Below, in pieces: positions 25,822 through 34,770 of a DNA stretch of 64,000 bases; positions within the stretch are counted from its first letter, which is position 1; each line of letters begins with the position of its first letter. A model generated the notes under the pieces. That model was not told where the DNA came from. It saw only the letters and a list, made by a program, of their open reading frames with translations, and did no database searches. The DNA comes from Methylobacterium radiodurans (GTDB taxonomy: Bacteria; Pseudomonadota; Alphaproteobacteria; Rhizobiales; Beijerinckiaceae), in assembly GCF_003173735.1 (NCBI RefSeq), contig NZ_CP029551.1, forward strand, positions 1,305,001-1,369,000, in the 5' to 3' direction. A program made the position numbers and the translations under genes.

Positions 25822-25843
25822 GGCAGGGGAAGTAGGGCAGGGG
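25816..25843. repeat. Tandem 14-bp repeat at the A2M stop
   Basis: AAGTAGGGCAGGGG occurs at 25816-25829 and again at 25830-25843. The first copy contains the stop codon of the alpha-2-macroglobulin gene; the second lies in the spacer before pbpC and supplies purine-rich sequence near its ribosome-binding site. Confidence 0.85.
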
Positions 25844-25859
25844 AAGGCGAGATAGGGCG

Positions 25860-28109
25860 ATGCCCGAGCCGACGGATCTCCCTCCCCCCTCTGCGGGGGA
25901 GGGTGGCCCTCGCGTCAGCGAGGGTCGGGAGAGGGGAACCCAGGTTCCGGAGAAGGCGCGGCCTTCATGCAAGGCGCAGCCCGATCCTGAGGCTGGGGTC
26001 CCCTCTCCCCCCCTGCTGCGCAGGGTACCCTCCTCCGCGGAGGGGGGAGGGAGGGCGTGGCGGGGCCTTGCCCTCGCTGCCGTACCGTTCGCCGCTAGTG
26101 CCGCCCTCTGGCTCGCCTGGCCCGCTCCTCTCCCGCCCCTCGATCTCGCGCCCGCGAATCTCCGCTCCACCATCGTCACCGACCGCGCGGGCCAGCTCCT
26201 GCGCCCCTTCGCCACCGCGGACGGGCGCTGGCGGCTGCCGGTCGCTGCCGCGGGCGTCGATCCGCGCTTCCTCGCCATGCTCACGGCCTACGAGGACCGG
26301 CGCTTCGCCGATCATGCCGGTGTCGATCCGGCCGCCCTCGCCCGGGCCGGCTGGCAGTGGCTGCGGCACGGGCGCATCGTCTCGGGCGGCTCGACCCTCG
26401 CGATGCAGGTGGCCCGCCTAGTCGAGCCCCGCCCCGAGCGCTCGCTCTCGGCGAAGCTCCGCCAGATCCGCCGCGCCCGCGAGCTCGAATCGAGCCTCGG
26501 CAAGGCCGGCGTGCTCGACGCCTACCTGGCGCTCGCGCCCTATGGCGGCCCGGTCGAGGGCGTTCGGGCGGCGGCGCTCGCCTATCTGGGGCGCGAGCCC
26601 GCCCGGCTCTCCACCGCCGAGGCGGCGCTCCTCGTCGCCCTGCCGCAGGCCCCCGAGGCGCGCCGGCCCGACCGCCACCCCGAGCGCGCCCGCCGCGCCC
26701 GCGACCGGGTGCTCGACATCGCCGCCGCCCGCGGCGTGATCACGCCGGCCGAGGCGCGGACCGCGAAGACCGAGCCGGTGCCGAGCGAGCGCCGCCCCTT
26801 CCCGATGCGCGCCGCCCACGCGGCCGAGGCGGCGGTCGCGGCCGATCCGGCGAGCCCAATCGTCCGCCTGAGTCTCGACGGGCGGCTCCAGGCGAGCCTG
26901 GAAGCGCTCGCCGCCGAGCGCGCGGCCGCCGCGGGGCCCGGCCTGTCGGCGGCGATCCTGGTTCTCGACAACCGCACCGGCGCGGTGCTGGCCCAGGTCG
27001 GCAGCCCCGGCTACCTGGACGCCTCGCGGCGCGGCGCGATCGACATGACGCTCGCCGTCCGCTCGCCGGGCTCGGCCCTGAAACCCTTCATCTACGCGCT
27101 CGCCTTCGAGAACGGCCTCGCCCATCCCGAGACCCTGCTGGAGGACAGGCCCGCGCGCTTCGCCGCGACCTACGCGCCGGAGAACTTCGATCTCACCTAC
27201 CAGGGAACCGTGACGGCGCGGCGCGCGCTCCAGCTCTCGTTGAACGTGCCGGCGGTCGAGCTGTTGGAGGCGGTCGGGCCCGCCCGCTTCATTGCCCGCC
27301 TGCGGGCGGGCGGGGCGGGGATCATCCTGCCGCGGGAGGCCGCGCCCGGCCTGCCGGTGGCGCTCGGCGGCCTCGGCATCACGCTCACCGACCTCGCCCG
27401 GCTCTACGCGGGCCTCGCGCGCGGCGGCTCGGTGCCGGAGGTCGTCCGGCGGGCCGGCGCGGCGGCGCCCGAATCCGAGCGGCGCATCGCCGAGCCGGTG
27501 GCCGCCTGGTACGTCGCCGACACCCTGCGGGGCGCGCCGCCGCCCGAGAACGCGCTGCCGAACCGCATCGCCTACAAGACGGGCACCTCGTTCGGCTACC
27601 GCGACGCCTGGGCGGTCGGCTTCGACCGGCGGATCACCGTCGCGGTCTGGCTCGGGCGGGCGGACGGGGCGGCGGTGCCGGGGCTCGTCGGGCGGGGTGT
27701 CGCCGCGCCGGTCCTGTTCGACGCCTTCAGCCGCTTCGGCGGCGAGCCGGAGCCGGTCGCGCGCCCGCCAGGCACGCTCAGCGCCACGAGCGCGGCCCTG
27801 CCGCCGCCGCTGCGGCACCTGCGCGCCGACATCCCGCGGGCGCCGGGACAGGCCACGGCGCCGCTGCGGATCGCCTATCCGCCGGACGGCTCGCGCGTCG
27901 ATGTCGGCCACGGCGAGGGCGCGCCGGCCGGCCTCGCCCTGAAGGCGCTCGGTGGGGTGCCGCCACTCACCTGGATGGTGAACAGCCTGCCCGTGGATGT
28001 GAGCGCCCGGCGGCAATCCGCCTGGGTGCCGGACGGCAGCGGCTTCGTGCGGATCTCGGTCATCGACGCGGCCGGCGGCAGCGACAGCGTCGTCGTGCGG
28101 GTCGAGTGA
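25860..28109 (+). CDS. pbpC: Penicillin-binding protein 1C
   Basis: 749 residues. N-terminal extension 1-65, then a membrane helix (about 68-85), a GT51 transglycosylase domain with catalytic Glu145 in AYEDRRF and GGSTLAMQVARL, a transpeptidase domain with Ser405 and Lys408 (SPGSALKPF), SLN, and KTGTS at 573-577, and a C-terminal PBP1C beta domain. It builds and crosslinks peptidoglycan in the periplasm. Residues about 7-65 are encoded by a palindromic element (25878-26053); there is no in-frame ATG, GTG or TTG between the element and the helix, so translation through the element appears unavoidable. It is cotranscribed with the alpha-2-macroglobulin gene 38 bases upstream. Confidence 0.93.
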   Translation: MPEPTDLPPPSAGEGGPRVSEGRERGTQVPEKARPSCKAQPDPEAGVPSPPLLRRVPSSAEGGGRAWRGLALAAVPFAASAALWLAWPAPLPPLDLAPANLRSTIVTDRAGQLLRPFATADGRWRLPVAAAGVDPRFLAMLTAYEDRRFADHAGVDPAALARAGWQWLRHGRIVSGGSTLAMQVARLVEPRPERSLSAKLRQIRRARELESSLGKAGVLDAYLALAPYGGPVEGVRAAALAYLGREPARLSTAEAALLVALPQAPEARRPDRHPERARRARDRVLDIAAARGVITPAEARTAKTEPVPSERRPFPMRAAHAAEAAVAADPASPIVRLSLDGRLQASLEALAAERAAAAGPGLSAAILVLDNRTGAVLAQVGSPGYLDASRRGAIDMTLAVRSPGSALKPFIYALAFENGLAHPETLLEDRPARFAATYAPENFDLTYQGTVTARRALQLSLNVPAVELLEAVGPARFIARLRAGGAGIILPREAAPGLPVALGGLGITLTDLARLYAGLARGGSVPEVVRRAGAAAPESERRIAEPVAAWYVADTLRGAPPPENALPNRIAYKTGTSFGYRDAWAVGFDRRITVAVWLGRADGAAVPGLVGRGVAAPVLFDAFSRFGGEPEPVARPPGTLSATSAALPPPLRHLRADIPRAPGQATAPLRIAYPPDGSRVDVGHGEGAPAGLALKALGGVPPLTWMVNSLPVDVSARRQSAWVPDGSGFVRISVIDAAGGSDSVVVRVE
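25878..26053. mobile_element. Inverted-repeat element copy 1 (MITE-like), within the pbpC coding start
   Basis: 176 bases bounded by perfect 14-base inverted ends (CTCCCTCCCCCCTC and GAGGGGGGAGGGAG), with further imperfect inner pairing. The interior contains gcgcggccttcatgc, which is also found, reversed, in the copy at 33797-33976. No transposase is encoded. It sits in frame at the 5' end of pbpC. Confidence 0.8.
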
Positions 28110-28223
28110 GCGATGCAACAGGCGATGCGAGATGCGGCTGCCGGACGCCGCCAACTTAACCCAGGATAGGCGTTCACACCTCCCTAACCGCCGCCGCTCT
28201 AGAACGGGCCCGTGAGGTCTGCC

Positions 28224-29264
28224 ATGGCGTGGAAGGTGGGTGCCGCAGTCTCGGCGGCTCTGACGATGGGCATCGCGGTCTCGGTCGCTCAGGCGCCGGC
28301 GCCGCAGCGCGCCGCGTGGCGCGCCGAGTATCGTGCGCCCGAATCGATCCCGTTTCCGGAATCCAATCCCTACAGCCGGGTCAAGGCCGAGCTCGGTCGC
28401 CGGCTGTTCTTCGATCCCATCCTCTCGGGCGACCGCACGCGCTCCTGCGCGAGCTGCCACCAGCCAGACCTGGCCTGGACCGACGGGCTCCGCCGCGCGC
28501 TCGGCCGGACCGGTGGCGACATGGAGTTCCATACCCCGAGCCTCCTGAACCTCGCTTGGCAGGAGGGCCGGTTCGGCTGGGACGGCAAGTTCCGCGATCT
28601 CGAAGCGGTCGCCTTCGGGCCGATCAGCGCACCCGGCAACATGAACCTCAGCGCCGAGGAGGCCGTGCGCCGCCTATCGGCCGATCCCGGCTACGCCGCC
28701 GCCTTCGCGGGTGCCTTCCCGGATCCGGCGGTGACCCGCGAGCGAATCGAGGCGGCGCTCGCGACCTTCGAGCGGCTGATCGTCTCCGCGCCCGCGCCCT
28801 TCGACGCCTGGGTCGCGGGCGACGAGGGCGCCATCTCCGAGGCGGCCAAGCGCGGCTTCGACCTGTTCAACGGCCGGGCGAACTGCGCGGCCTGCCACAG
28901 CGGCTGGAGCTTCAGCGACGGCTCGTTCCACGACGTCGGCGTGGGCCGCGGCGAGGATGTCGGCCGCGGGCGGTTCGTGCCGACCTCCCAGGCGCTGCAA
29001 TACGCCTTCAAGACACCGGGGCTGCGCGAGCTGCGCGGACGCGCTCATTTCATGCACGACGGCTCTCTCGACAGCCTCGCGGCGGTGATCGACCTCTACG
29101 ACCGCGGCGGCATCGACCGGCCGAGCCGCTCCAGCGAGATCCGCCCGCTGAATCTCAGCGCCGCCGAGAAGGCCGATATCCTGGCCTTCCTCGACACGCT
29201 GAACGCCGGTGCCGCGTCATCGGTCGCCGTCGCCGACATCCCGGCCGCGGCGCCGAAGCCCTGA
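28224..29264 (+). CDS. Di-haem cytochrome c peroxidase (MauG/CcpA family)
   Basis: 346 residues from ATG 28224 (a GTG at 28212 is an alternative). Signal peptide 1-23 (AVSVAQAP). Two c-type haem motifs, Cys75-Ala-Ser-Cys-His79 and Cys221-Ala-Ala-Cys-His225, plus LGRRLFFDPILSGD and FKTPGLRELRG, define the bacterial di-haem peroxidase fold. Periplasmic; such enzymes reduce hydrogen peroxide with electrons from small cytochromes, while MauG-like members modify proteins. No amine dehydrogenase genes are near, so peroxidase is the simpler reading. Confidence 0.9.
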   Translation: MAWKVGAAVSAALTMGIAVSVAQAPAPQRAAWRAEYRAPESIPFPESNPYSRVKAELGRRLFFDPILSGDRTRSCASCHQPDLAWTDGLRRALGRTGGDMEFHTPSLLNLAWQEGRFGWDGKFRDLEAVAFGPISAPGNMNLSAEEAVRRLSADPGYAAAFAGAFPDPAVTRERIEAALATFERLIVSAPAPFDAWVAGDEGAISEAAKRGFDLFNGRANCAACHSGWSFSDGSFHDVGVGRGEDVGRGRFVPTSQALQYAFKTPGLRELRGRAHFMHDGSLDSLAAVIDLYDRGGIDRPSRSSEIRPLNLSAAEKADILAFLDTLNAGAASSVAVADIPAAAPKP

Positions 29265-29270
29265 CCGGCC

Positions 29271-29432
29271 CTATCGGAACAGCGGCAGGCAGGAGCCGAG
29301 AAGCGCGAGACCCGAGATCAGGAACAGGCCGCCGCAGGTCTCGCAGGTCGCCGCCCTCAGGCCCGCGCGGGGTGCGAGCGCGGCCAGCGTCGCACCGAGG
29401 CCGAGGCTGGCGAGGCTTGCAAGACCGATCAT
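29271..29432 (-). CDS. Small membrane protein with CxxC
   Basis: 53 residues from ATG 29432: two hydrophobic helices (about 2-20 and 36-50) with CETCGG between them and a further Cys in the second helix. The CxxC could bind metal or a haem-like ligand, but there is too little to assign a family. It is convergent with the peroxidase gene with only six bases between them, which argues that the locus is real but compact. Confidence 0.45.
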   Translation of the reverse strand: MIGLASLASLGLGATLAALAPRAGLRAATCETCGGLFLISGLALLGSCLPLFR

Positions 29433-29614
29433 TCGGGATCTCCTCCGCGCGGCCCGAGCAGGCTGCTCGGCCGACCTTCTCCGACAAGCTCTGAGGAAAG
29501 CCTTACGTTCGGCCGGCGGCGGGTGCGGCTGTGGACAAGGCGACCGGCTGGACCGGCCTCGCACAGGCAGGATCCCGGCTTCTTCACGCTACTCACAGCG
29601 TTAACTGTTTCCCT

Positions 29615-29707
29615 AAGGAGGTCTTAACGCCACCTTGGCGATTAAGATGAACCCTCCGTAAATAGGGCCGTCCGCTTTCGACGGACTTACCTATTGCCGA
29701 GGCTTTC
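29615..29707 (+). ncRNA. Structured leader of the 29708 membrane-protein gene
   Basis: An AAGGAGGT anti-SD-like sequence (29615-29622) is followed by two hairpins: CTTAACGCCA (29623-29632) pairing with TGGCG-A-TTAAG (29636-29646), and AATAGG...GTCCG (29661-29674) pairing with CGGAC...CCTATT (29682-29695), the latter ending 12 bases before the ATG. A five-codon frame (ATG at 29647) lies between them. This suggests an RNA-level control device of unknown type. Confidence 0.4.
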
Positions 29708-30766
29708 ATGCGCTCGCCCCAGGGGTACGGGTCCCGGTTCGGTTTCGCCTCCCTCCTCGCCCTGCCCCTCGTCCCGATCGCGACCGAGGCCAGCGCCCAC
29801 GTGAAGTGGTTCTGCGCCTTCGATGTCGCGGGCCAGCCCCGCGGCCTCGAGCAGGTGCTCTGCGCCGATTTCGAGTGGCTCGTGGCACTCTCGCTGCTCT
29901 GCCTGATGTTCGGCTGCCTCGCCGAGGGCACCCCGCTCGGCACCGCGCTGCTCAACGCCCTCGATCGGGTGACCTCGCGGGTCCGGGCCGACACCGAGAC
30001 GCTGGTCCGGGCGACGCTCGGCTTCTTCTTCGTCTCGCTCTGGTCGCTCGGCGGCATCATCCTGACGCCGGAGCTGAAGACCGACGCCGCCTGGATCCCG
30101 TGGCTGCAGCTCGGCCTCGCCGCCCTGCTGATCTGGCGGCAGACGATGGCGCTCACCGGCCTCGGCATCGTGTTCCTGTTCGGCTACGCGACCTGGACCT
30201 ACGGCGTCTTCCATCTGGCCGACTACCCGGTCTTCCTCGGAGTGGCCGCCTACCTCGTCCTCACCGGCACCGGCCGCACCCTGTTCGGCATCCGCCCCCT
30301 CGACGTGGTGCGCTACGCCGCCGCCGTCACGCTCATGTGGGCCTCCGTCGAGAAGTGGGCCTATCCGGACTGGACCGCGCCGCTGATCGCCGCCAAGCCG
30401 CAGATGACCATGGGCGCCTCGCCGGAGCTGTTCATGAAGGCCGCGGGCGTGATCGAGTTCACCCTGGCCTTCGCCCTGGTCTGGACGCCGCTGGTGCGCC
30501 GGACGAGCGCGGTGATCCTCGCGGCGGTGTTCATCTCGGCCATCTTCGAGTTCGGCAAGGTCGACGCAATCGGGCATTCCGGCATCATCGTGGTCCTGCT
30601 CGGCATCGCCGCCGACGACGCCCGCACCGCGGTCCGGGTCCGCGACGTGGCGCTGGCCCCCGCCTGGTACGGCGCGGCCCTCGCGGGCTTCCTCACCCTC
30701 TACTATGTCGGCCACGCCCTCCTGTTCGGGGCGCCGGCCGGGCTCGCCGGGGTGCCGGTGATCTGA
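29708..30766 (+). CDS. Polytopic membrane protein, unknown function
   Basis: 352 residues with about nine hydrophobic segments. After an N-terminal segment comes HVKWFCAFDVAGQP, a conserved-looking loop with a cysteine, and later LMWASVEKWAYPDW and GHSGIIVVLLGI. The EKWAYPDW and K-D-GH pattern recalls DoxX-like membrane proteins, but I cannot assign it with confidence. The gene is preceded by a structured leader. It is convergent with the MarC gene and shares an inverted repeat with it. Confidence 0.6.
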   Translation: MRSPQGYGSRFGFASLLALPLVPIATEASAHVKWFCAFDVAGQPRGLEQVLCADFEWLVALSLLCLMFGCLAEGTPLGTALLNALDRVTSRVRADTETLVRATLGFFFVSLWSLGGIILTPELKTDAAWIPWLQLGLAALLIWRQTMALTGLGIVFLFGYATWTYGVFHLADYPVFLGVAAYLVLTGTGRTLFGIRPLDVVRYAAAVTLMWASVEKWAYPDWTAPLIAAKPQMTMGASPELFMKAAGVIEFTLAFALVWTPLVRRTSAVILAAVFISAIFEFGKVDAIGHSGIIVVLLGIAADDARTAVRVRDVALAPAWYGAALAGFLTLYYVGHALLFGAPAGLAGVPVI

Positions 30767-30776
30767 GGCGAGAGCG

Positions 30777-30799
30777 GCCGGGCGCCGTCAGCGCCCGGC
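30777..30799. terminator. Inverted repeat between convergent genes
   Basis: GCCGGGCGC (30777-30785) and GCGCCCGGC (30791-30799) pair with a 5-base loop; the repeat covers the MarC stop codon and may serve both genes. There is no T-run. Confidence 0.5.
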
Positions 30800-31483
30800 G
30801 AACATCGGGCCGAACACGTCCGTGACCCCGCTGATCGTGATCTGGGTCCCGACGCAGAGGAGCAGGAAGGCGAAGAGGCGCCCGAGCACGCGGGCGCCGA
30901 CCGGCCCGATCAGGCGCACCACCCGGTCGGCCGAGGCGTAGAGCAGGGCGACCAGCAGCGCGACGCAGAGCGCGGCCGACGAGACCGCGACGTAGAAACC
31001 GAGCCGGTCCGCCATCGGTCCGGGTCGGTTCGAGCCCAGCGTGATCGCCACCGCGATGGTGCCGGGCCCGGTGGTGAAGGGCAGGGTGAGCGGGAAGAAG
31101 GCGATCTCGGCCAGCGCGTCCCGGCTGCGGGCCGCCTCTTTCGGCCCGACCTCGCCGCCCACCTCCGCCTGCTTGCGGGCCTCCCGCGCCTCCGGCCGGT
31201 TGAGCAGGCCCCAGGCGGAGGCCGCCACGACGAGGCCCCCGGCGATCCGGAGCGCGCCGAGCGAGACGCCGAAGAAGTTCAGTATCGGCGCCCCGGCCCA
31301 CAGGGCGGCCAGCATCACCAGCGCGGCGTAGACCCCGATCCGCCGCGCCAGCTCGACGCGCTCGGCGTGGCTGTTGGCCGCCGTCACCTGCGCGAAGATC
31401 AGCGCCCCGCCCACCGGGTTGACGATGGAGAACAGGCTGGAGAGCGCGAACAGGAAGCTCTGGACGGCCGATTCGATGCTCAT
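30788..31483 (-). CDS. MarC family integral membrane protein
   Basis: 231 residues, six predicted transmembrane helices. SLFSIVNPVGGALIF in helix 1 and GPGTIAVAITLGS in helix 4 are the paired proline/glycine motifs of the MarC/NAAT family. Despite the name no role in multiple antibiotic resistance has been shown; some archaeal relatives transport neutral amino acids. An inserted hydrophilic loop (about residues 95-120, EAREARKQAEVGGEVG) is longer than in E. coli MarC. It is transcribed alone. Confidence 0.9.
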   Translation of the reverse strand: MSIESAVQSFLFALSSLFSIVNPVGGALIFAQVTAANSHAERVELARRIGVYAALVMLAALWAGAPILNFFGVSLGALRIAGGLVVAASAWGLLNRPEAREARKQAEVGGEVGPKEAARSRDALAEIAFFPLTLPFTTGPGTIAVAITLGSNRPGPMADRLGFYVAVSSAALCVALLVALLYASADRVVRLIGPVGARVLGRLFAFLLLCVGTQITISGVTDVFGPMFAGR

Positions 31484-31800
31484 GCTGCGCGACCGCTCCA
31501 GTGATGATCCCCGTGACGCGGCCGCCTATAGCATCGCGGGCTCGGGTGCGGAGCGGGCGCCGGATCCGAACGGACGGATTCGCTGCGCACGCGACCTCGG
31601 TCTGGCCTCAATCCTGCTCGGCAGAGGGACTGTTCCCGGCCGGGCGGGGGCGTGCTAGCTAGCGCCTCAGATCCCTTGTGCGCCGGCTGTTCCGGCCGTG
31701 CGCGGCCGGCTGTGCTTCCCGCGTTCCCGTCGCATCCTCCTGTGAGGATCCCGATCACTCCAGCGAAGCGCCGGACAGGCCTGAGCCTCGATCACATCCG
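31484..31800. other. Gene-free divergent stretch before kup
   Basis: 317 bases between marC-like and kup. Contains a short self-complementary CTAGCTAG near 31656; no other structure, RNA gene or repeat is convincing. It must hold both promoters. Confidence 0.6.
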
Positions 31801-33789
31801 ATGACGCAATCCGCCAATCCGAGCGTCCCGGCAGACCCCAGGGCCGCGGACCAGCCCGGCCCCGCGCCCGGTGCCGGGCCTGCCCCGACCGAGACCCTGA
31901 CGACCCCCGCGGGCTCCCTCGACGACGAGACCGGCCACCGGCCCGCGGGCTTCTGGGGGCTCGTCGTCGGCTCGGTCGGCGTCGTCTACGGCGATATCGG
32001 CACGAGCCCGCTCTACGCCTTCCGCGAGGCCCTGGGGCCGTCCCGCTCCGACAACATCCTGCTCGCCGAGGAGGTGCTGGGCACCGCCTCGCTGATCCTC
32101 TGGGCGCTGTTCCTGATCGTCACGGTCAAGTACGTCGTCATCCTGCTGCGCATGGACAACAACGGCGAGGGCGGCATCCTCTCGCTGATGGCGCTGGCCC
32201 GCAAGGCGCTCGGCGGCTCGCGCATCGTGCTGACGCTGGGGCTTCTCGGCGCCGCCCTGTTCTACGGCGACGCGGTGATCACGCCCGCCATCTCCGTGCT
32301 TTCCGCGGTGGAGGGCCTGAAGCTCGTCACCCCCGCCTTCGAGCACTACGTCTTGCCGATCACGGTGGTGATCATCGTGGCCCTGTTCTTGGTCCAGAGC
32401 CGGGGCACCAGCAAGGTCGCGGCCTTCTTCGGGCCCGTGATGGTGGTGTGGTTCCTGGCGCTCGCCGCCGCCGCCCTGCCGCACATCGCGCGCAACCCCG
32501 TGGTCTTCGCGGCCTTCAACCCGTGGTACGCGGTGCACTACCTGCTCGGCCACGGCAGCGGCGCGCTGATCGCGCTCGGCGCCGTCTTCCTGGCGGTCAC
32601 GGGCGCCGAGGCGCTCTTCGCCGATCTCGGCCATTTCGGGCGAAAGCCCATCCAGGTCGCCTGGATCGGCCTGGTCTTCCCTTCGCTCGCCCTGAACTAT
32701 CTCGGCCAGACCGCCCTCGTGCTGGAGAAGCCCGACACCTCGGACCCGTTCTTTCAGCTCGTGCCCGAATGGGGCCTGCTGCCGATGGTGATCCTGGCCA
32801 CGCTCGCCACCGTCACGGCGAGCCAGGCGGTGATCACCGGCGCCTTCTCGCTCTCGCGCCAGGCGATCCAGCTCGGCCTGCTGCCGCGCATGGAGATCCG
32901 CCACACCTCCGAGTCGCATTCGGGCCAGATCTACCTGCCGCAGATCAACACGCTGCTGCTGCTCGGCGTCGTGGCGCTGGCGGTGGTGTTCCGCACCTCC
33001 TCGGCGCTGGCCTCGGCCTACGGCATCGCGGTCACCGGCACGATGCTGCTCACCGCCACCATGACCTATCTGGTGATGTGGCGGATGTGGCACTGGTCGC
33101 CCCTCCTGTCGGCGGCGGTGATGCTGCCCTTCATCGTGATCGAGTTCCTGTTCCTGCTCTCGAACCTGTTCAAGGTCTTCGAGGGCGGCTACGTGCCCCT
33201 GATCCTCGCGGGCGGCCTGATCGTGCTGATGTGGACCTGGGTGCGGGGCGTCACGATCCTGTTCAACAAGACCCGCAAGACCGACGTGCCGATTCAGGAA
33301 CTCGTCGGCATGCTGGAGAAGAGCCCGCCCCACCACGTGCGCGGCACCGCCGTCTTCCTGACGAGCGATCCCGAGATCGCCCCGGCCGCGCTCTTGCACA
33401 ACCTGAAGCACAACAAGGTGCTGCACGAGAAGAACGTCGTGCTCACCGTGGAGACGGTCGACACCCCACGCTCGAACGAGGCCGACAAGGTCCGCATCGA
33501 GCCGATCGGGCCGCACTTCTACAAGGTGGTGATGAAATTCGGCTACATGGAGACGCCGAACATTCCCAAGACCCTGACGCTGCTGCGCCGCCAGGGCTTC
33601 AAGTTCGACATCATGGCGACGTCGTTCTTCCTCTCGCGCCGCTCGATCCGGCCCGCGGCGCATTCCGGCATGCCGCTCTGGCAGGACCGCATCTTCATCA
33701 CGCTGGCCAAGAACGCCAACGACGCCACGGACTTCTTCCAGATCCCGACGGGGCGCGTGGTCGAGGTCGGTACGCAGGTGACGGTGTAG
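31801..33789 (+). CDS. kup: Potassium uptake protein Kup
   Basis: 662 residues from ATG 31801. A Pro/Ala-rich cytoplasmic tail (1-48) precedes twelve hydrophobic segments; the first contains [17 protein letters not shown], the diagnostic Kup/HAK/KT signature, and [12 protein letters not shown] follows. The C-terminal soluble domain (about 500-662) includes VPRFY-like [18 protein letters not shown]. Kup imports K+ with protons across the inner membrane, especially at low pH or osmotic stress. The upstream in-frame extension to 31678 has no family similarity. Confidence 0.95.
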   Translation: MTQSANPSVPADPRAADQPGPAPGAGPAPTETLTTPAGSLDDETGHRPAGFWGLVVGSVGVVYGDIGTSPLYAFREALGPSRSDNILLAEEVLGTASLILWALFLIVTVKYVVILLRMDNNGEGGILSLMALARKALGGSRIVLTLGLLGAALFYGDAVITPAISVLSAVEGLKLVTPAFEHYVLPITVVIIVALFLVQSRGTSKVAAFFGPVMVVWFLALAAAALPHIARNPVVFAAFNPWYAVHYLLGHGSGALIALGAVFLAVTGAEALFADLGHFGRKPIQVAWIGLVFPSLALNYLGQTALVLEKPDTSDPFFQLVPEWGLLPMVILATLATVTASQAVITGAFSLSRQAIQLGLLPRMEIRHTSESHSGQIYLPQINTLLLLGVVALAVVFRTSSALASAYGIAVTGTMLLTATMTYLVMWRMWHWSPLLSAAVMLPFIVIEFLFLLSNLFKVFEGGYVPLILAGGLIVLMWTWVRGVTILFNKTRKTDVPIQELVGMLEKSPPHHVRGTAVFLTSDPEIAPAALLHNLKHNKVLHEKNVVLTVETVDTPRSNEADKVRIEPIGPHFYKVVMKFGYMETPNIPKTLTLLRRQGFKFDIMATSFFLSRRSIRPAAHSGMPLWQDRIFITLAKNANDATDFFQIPTGRVVEVGTQVTV

Positions 33790-33796
33790 GGCTCCG

Positions 33797-33976
33797 CTCT
33801 CCCTCCCCCCTCTGCGGGGGAGGGTGGCCCGCGAAGCGGGTCGGGAGAGGGGAGCGACGCTTCAGGGTTGGGCTGTGCCCTGCATGAAGGCCGCGCGTGT
33901 GCCTGAAACTGGGGTCCCCTCTCCCGACCCCTGCTCACGCAGGGGCCACCCTCCCCCGCAGAGGGGGGAGGGAGAG
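33797..33976. mobile_element. Inverted-repeat element copy 2 (MITE-like)
   Basis: 180 bases bounded by perfect inverted ends of about 34 bases (33797-33830 and 33943-33976). The interior carries gaaggccgcgc and cttcagggttgggctg, the reverse of the interior of the copy at 25878-26053, so the two copies lie in opposite orientations. It has no coding capacity and falls between kup and a small secreted gene, whose stop starts 10 bases after the element. Confidence 0.85.
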
Positions 33977-33985
33977 TTACGTGGT

Positions 33986-34231
33986 TCAGGACCGCGCCGC
34001 CGCCCGCGTCCGCTGGCCCTCGCCCGCATCCACCGCCACGCGGCACTCGGCGCTCAGGCTGGCGCGCTGGGCGCGCAGGCAGGTCTTGATCGCGCCGACA
34101 TTCGGGATGGCGGAGGCGCACAGGCGCATCACGTCCGGCGTGCATGCGGCGCGCTGGGCCGCGCTGGGCTCGGCCAGCGCCGGGCCAGCGGCCAGGAGGG
34201 CGATGAGGGTGAGGGCGCCGAGTGCCTTCAT
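33986..34231 (-). CDS. Small secreted cysteine-rich (GLG1-like repeat) protein
   Basis: 81 residues. Signal peptide about 1-20 (AGPALAEP), then a compact region with four cysteines spaced CTPDVMRLC and CLRAQRASLSAEC, as in a single Cys-rich GLG1-type repeat (PF00839). The spacing fits two disulfides in a helical hairpin, and the location would be periplasmic. Homologues are common small exported proteins of unknown function in alphaproteobacteria. The inverted-repeat element starts just after its stop. Confidence 0.6.
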   Translation of the reverse strand: MKALGALTLIALLAAGPALAEPSAAQRAACTPDVMRLCASAIPNVGAIKTCLRAQRASLSAECRVAVDAGEGQRTRAAARS

Positions 34232-34770
34232 GATCTCAGGACTTTCCGTTCGCGATGCTGGTTGCGCCGTTCCGCGGCGCCGTAGGATGGCGGTGAGCAG
34301 GTGATCGAATGCTTGCCGGATCGGACAGCCCCGGGCCTTTCCTGTTGATGGCCTGGAATCGTCTTACGGCCGAGCTTGTGCTGCTTCGATAACGCGGGGC
34401 ATCGGTCGCGGTTGCCTCGGCCGTTGCCGGGACGGTCGCTCGCCCGGGTCGCGGGTCTCACGGCATGGCGTGTGCGGAACGTCACATACCATGCGCTGGG
34501 CGCCGGCCTCGTGCTTCGTGCGGCCTCATGCCCGCGTTGCCCGGCGACATCGGCATGTCTAGAACGCTTCTTATTCTGACCTGAGAGCGCGCACCGGGGG
34601 GGCGCCGCGATCCGGCCCACGGGCCGTGCCGCGGCCGGCCCTCGTCCCGGCTTGCCCGGAAATCCGGGTGGCCCGGACCCCGCGGGCGCCGCGCCGGTTG
34701 GATCCATCGAGGCCCGTCCCCGAGGCGGGGCCGTCAGCGCTCGCGCGCTGCGGGCGAGAAGGACGAAGCG
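34232..34770. other. Gene-free stretch before iorA
   Basis: 539 bases of divergent intergenic DNA with locally lower GC near 34560-34580 (CTTCTTATTCTGACC), where a promoter for the dehydrogenase genes is likely. Open frames here lack any coding look. No riboswitch, tRNA or repeat was recognised. Confidence 0.6.

Noticed and set aside
34376..34579. 67-codon frame between the GLG1-like gene and iorA
   Set aside because: No ribosome-binding site, no family, and a composition typical of chance frames in GC-rich DNA.
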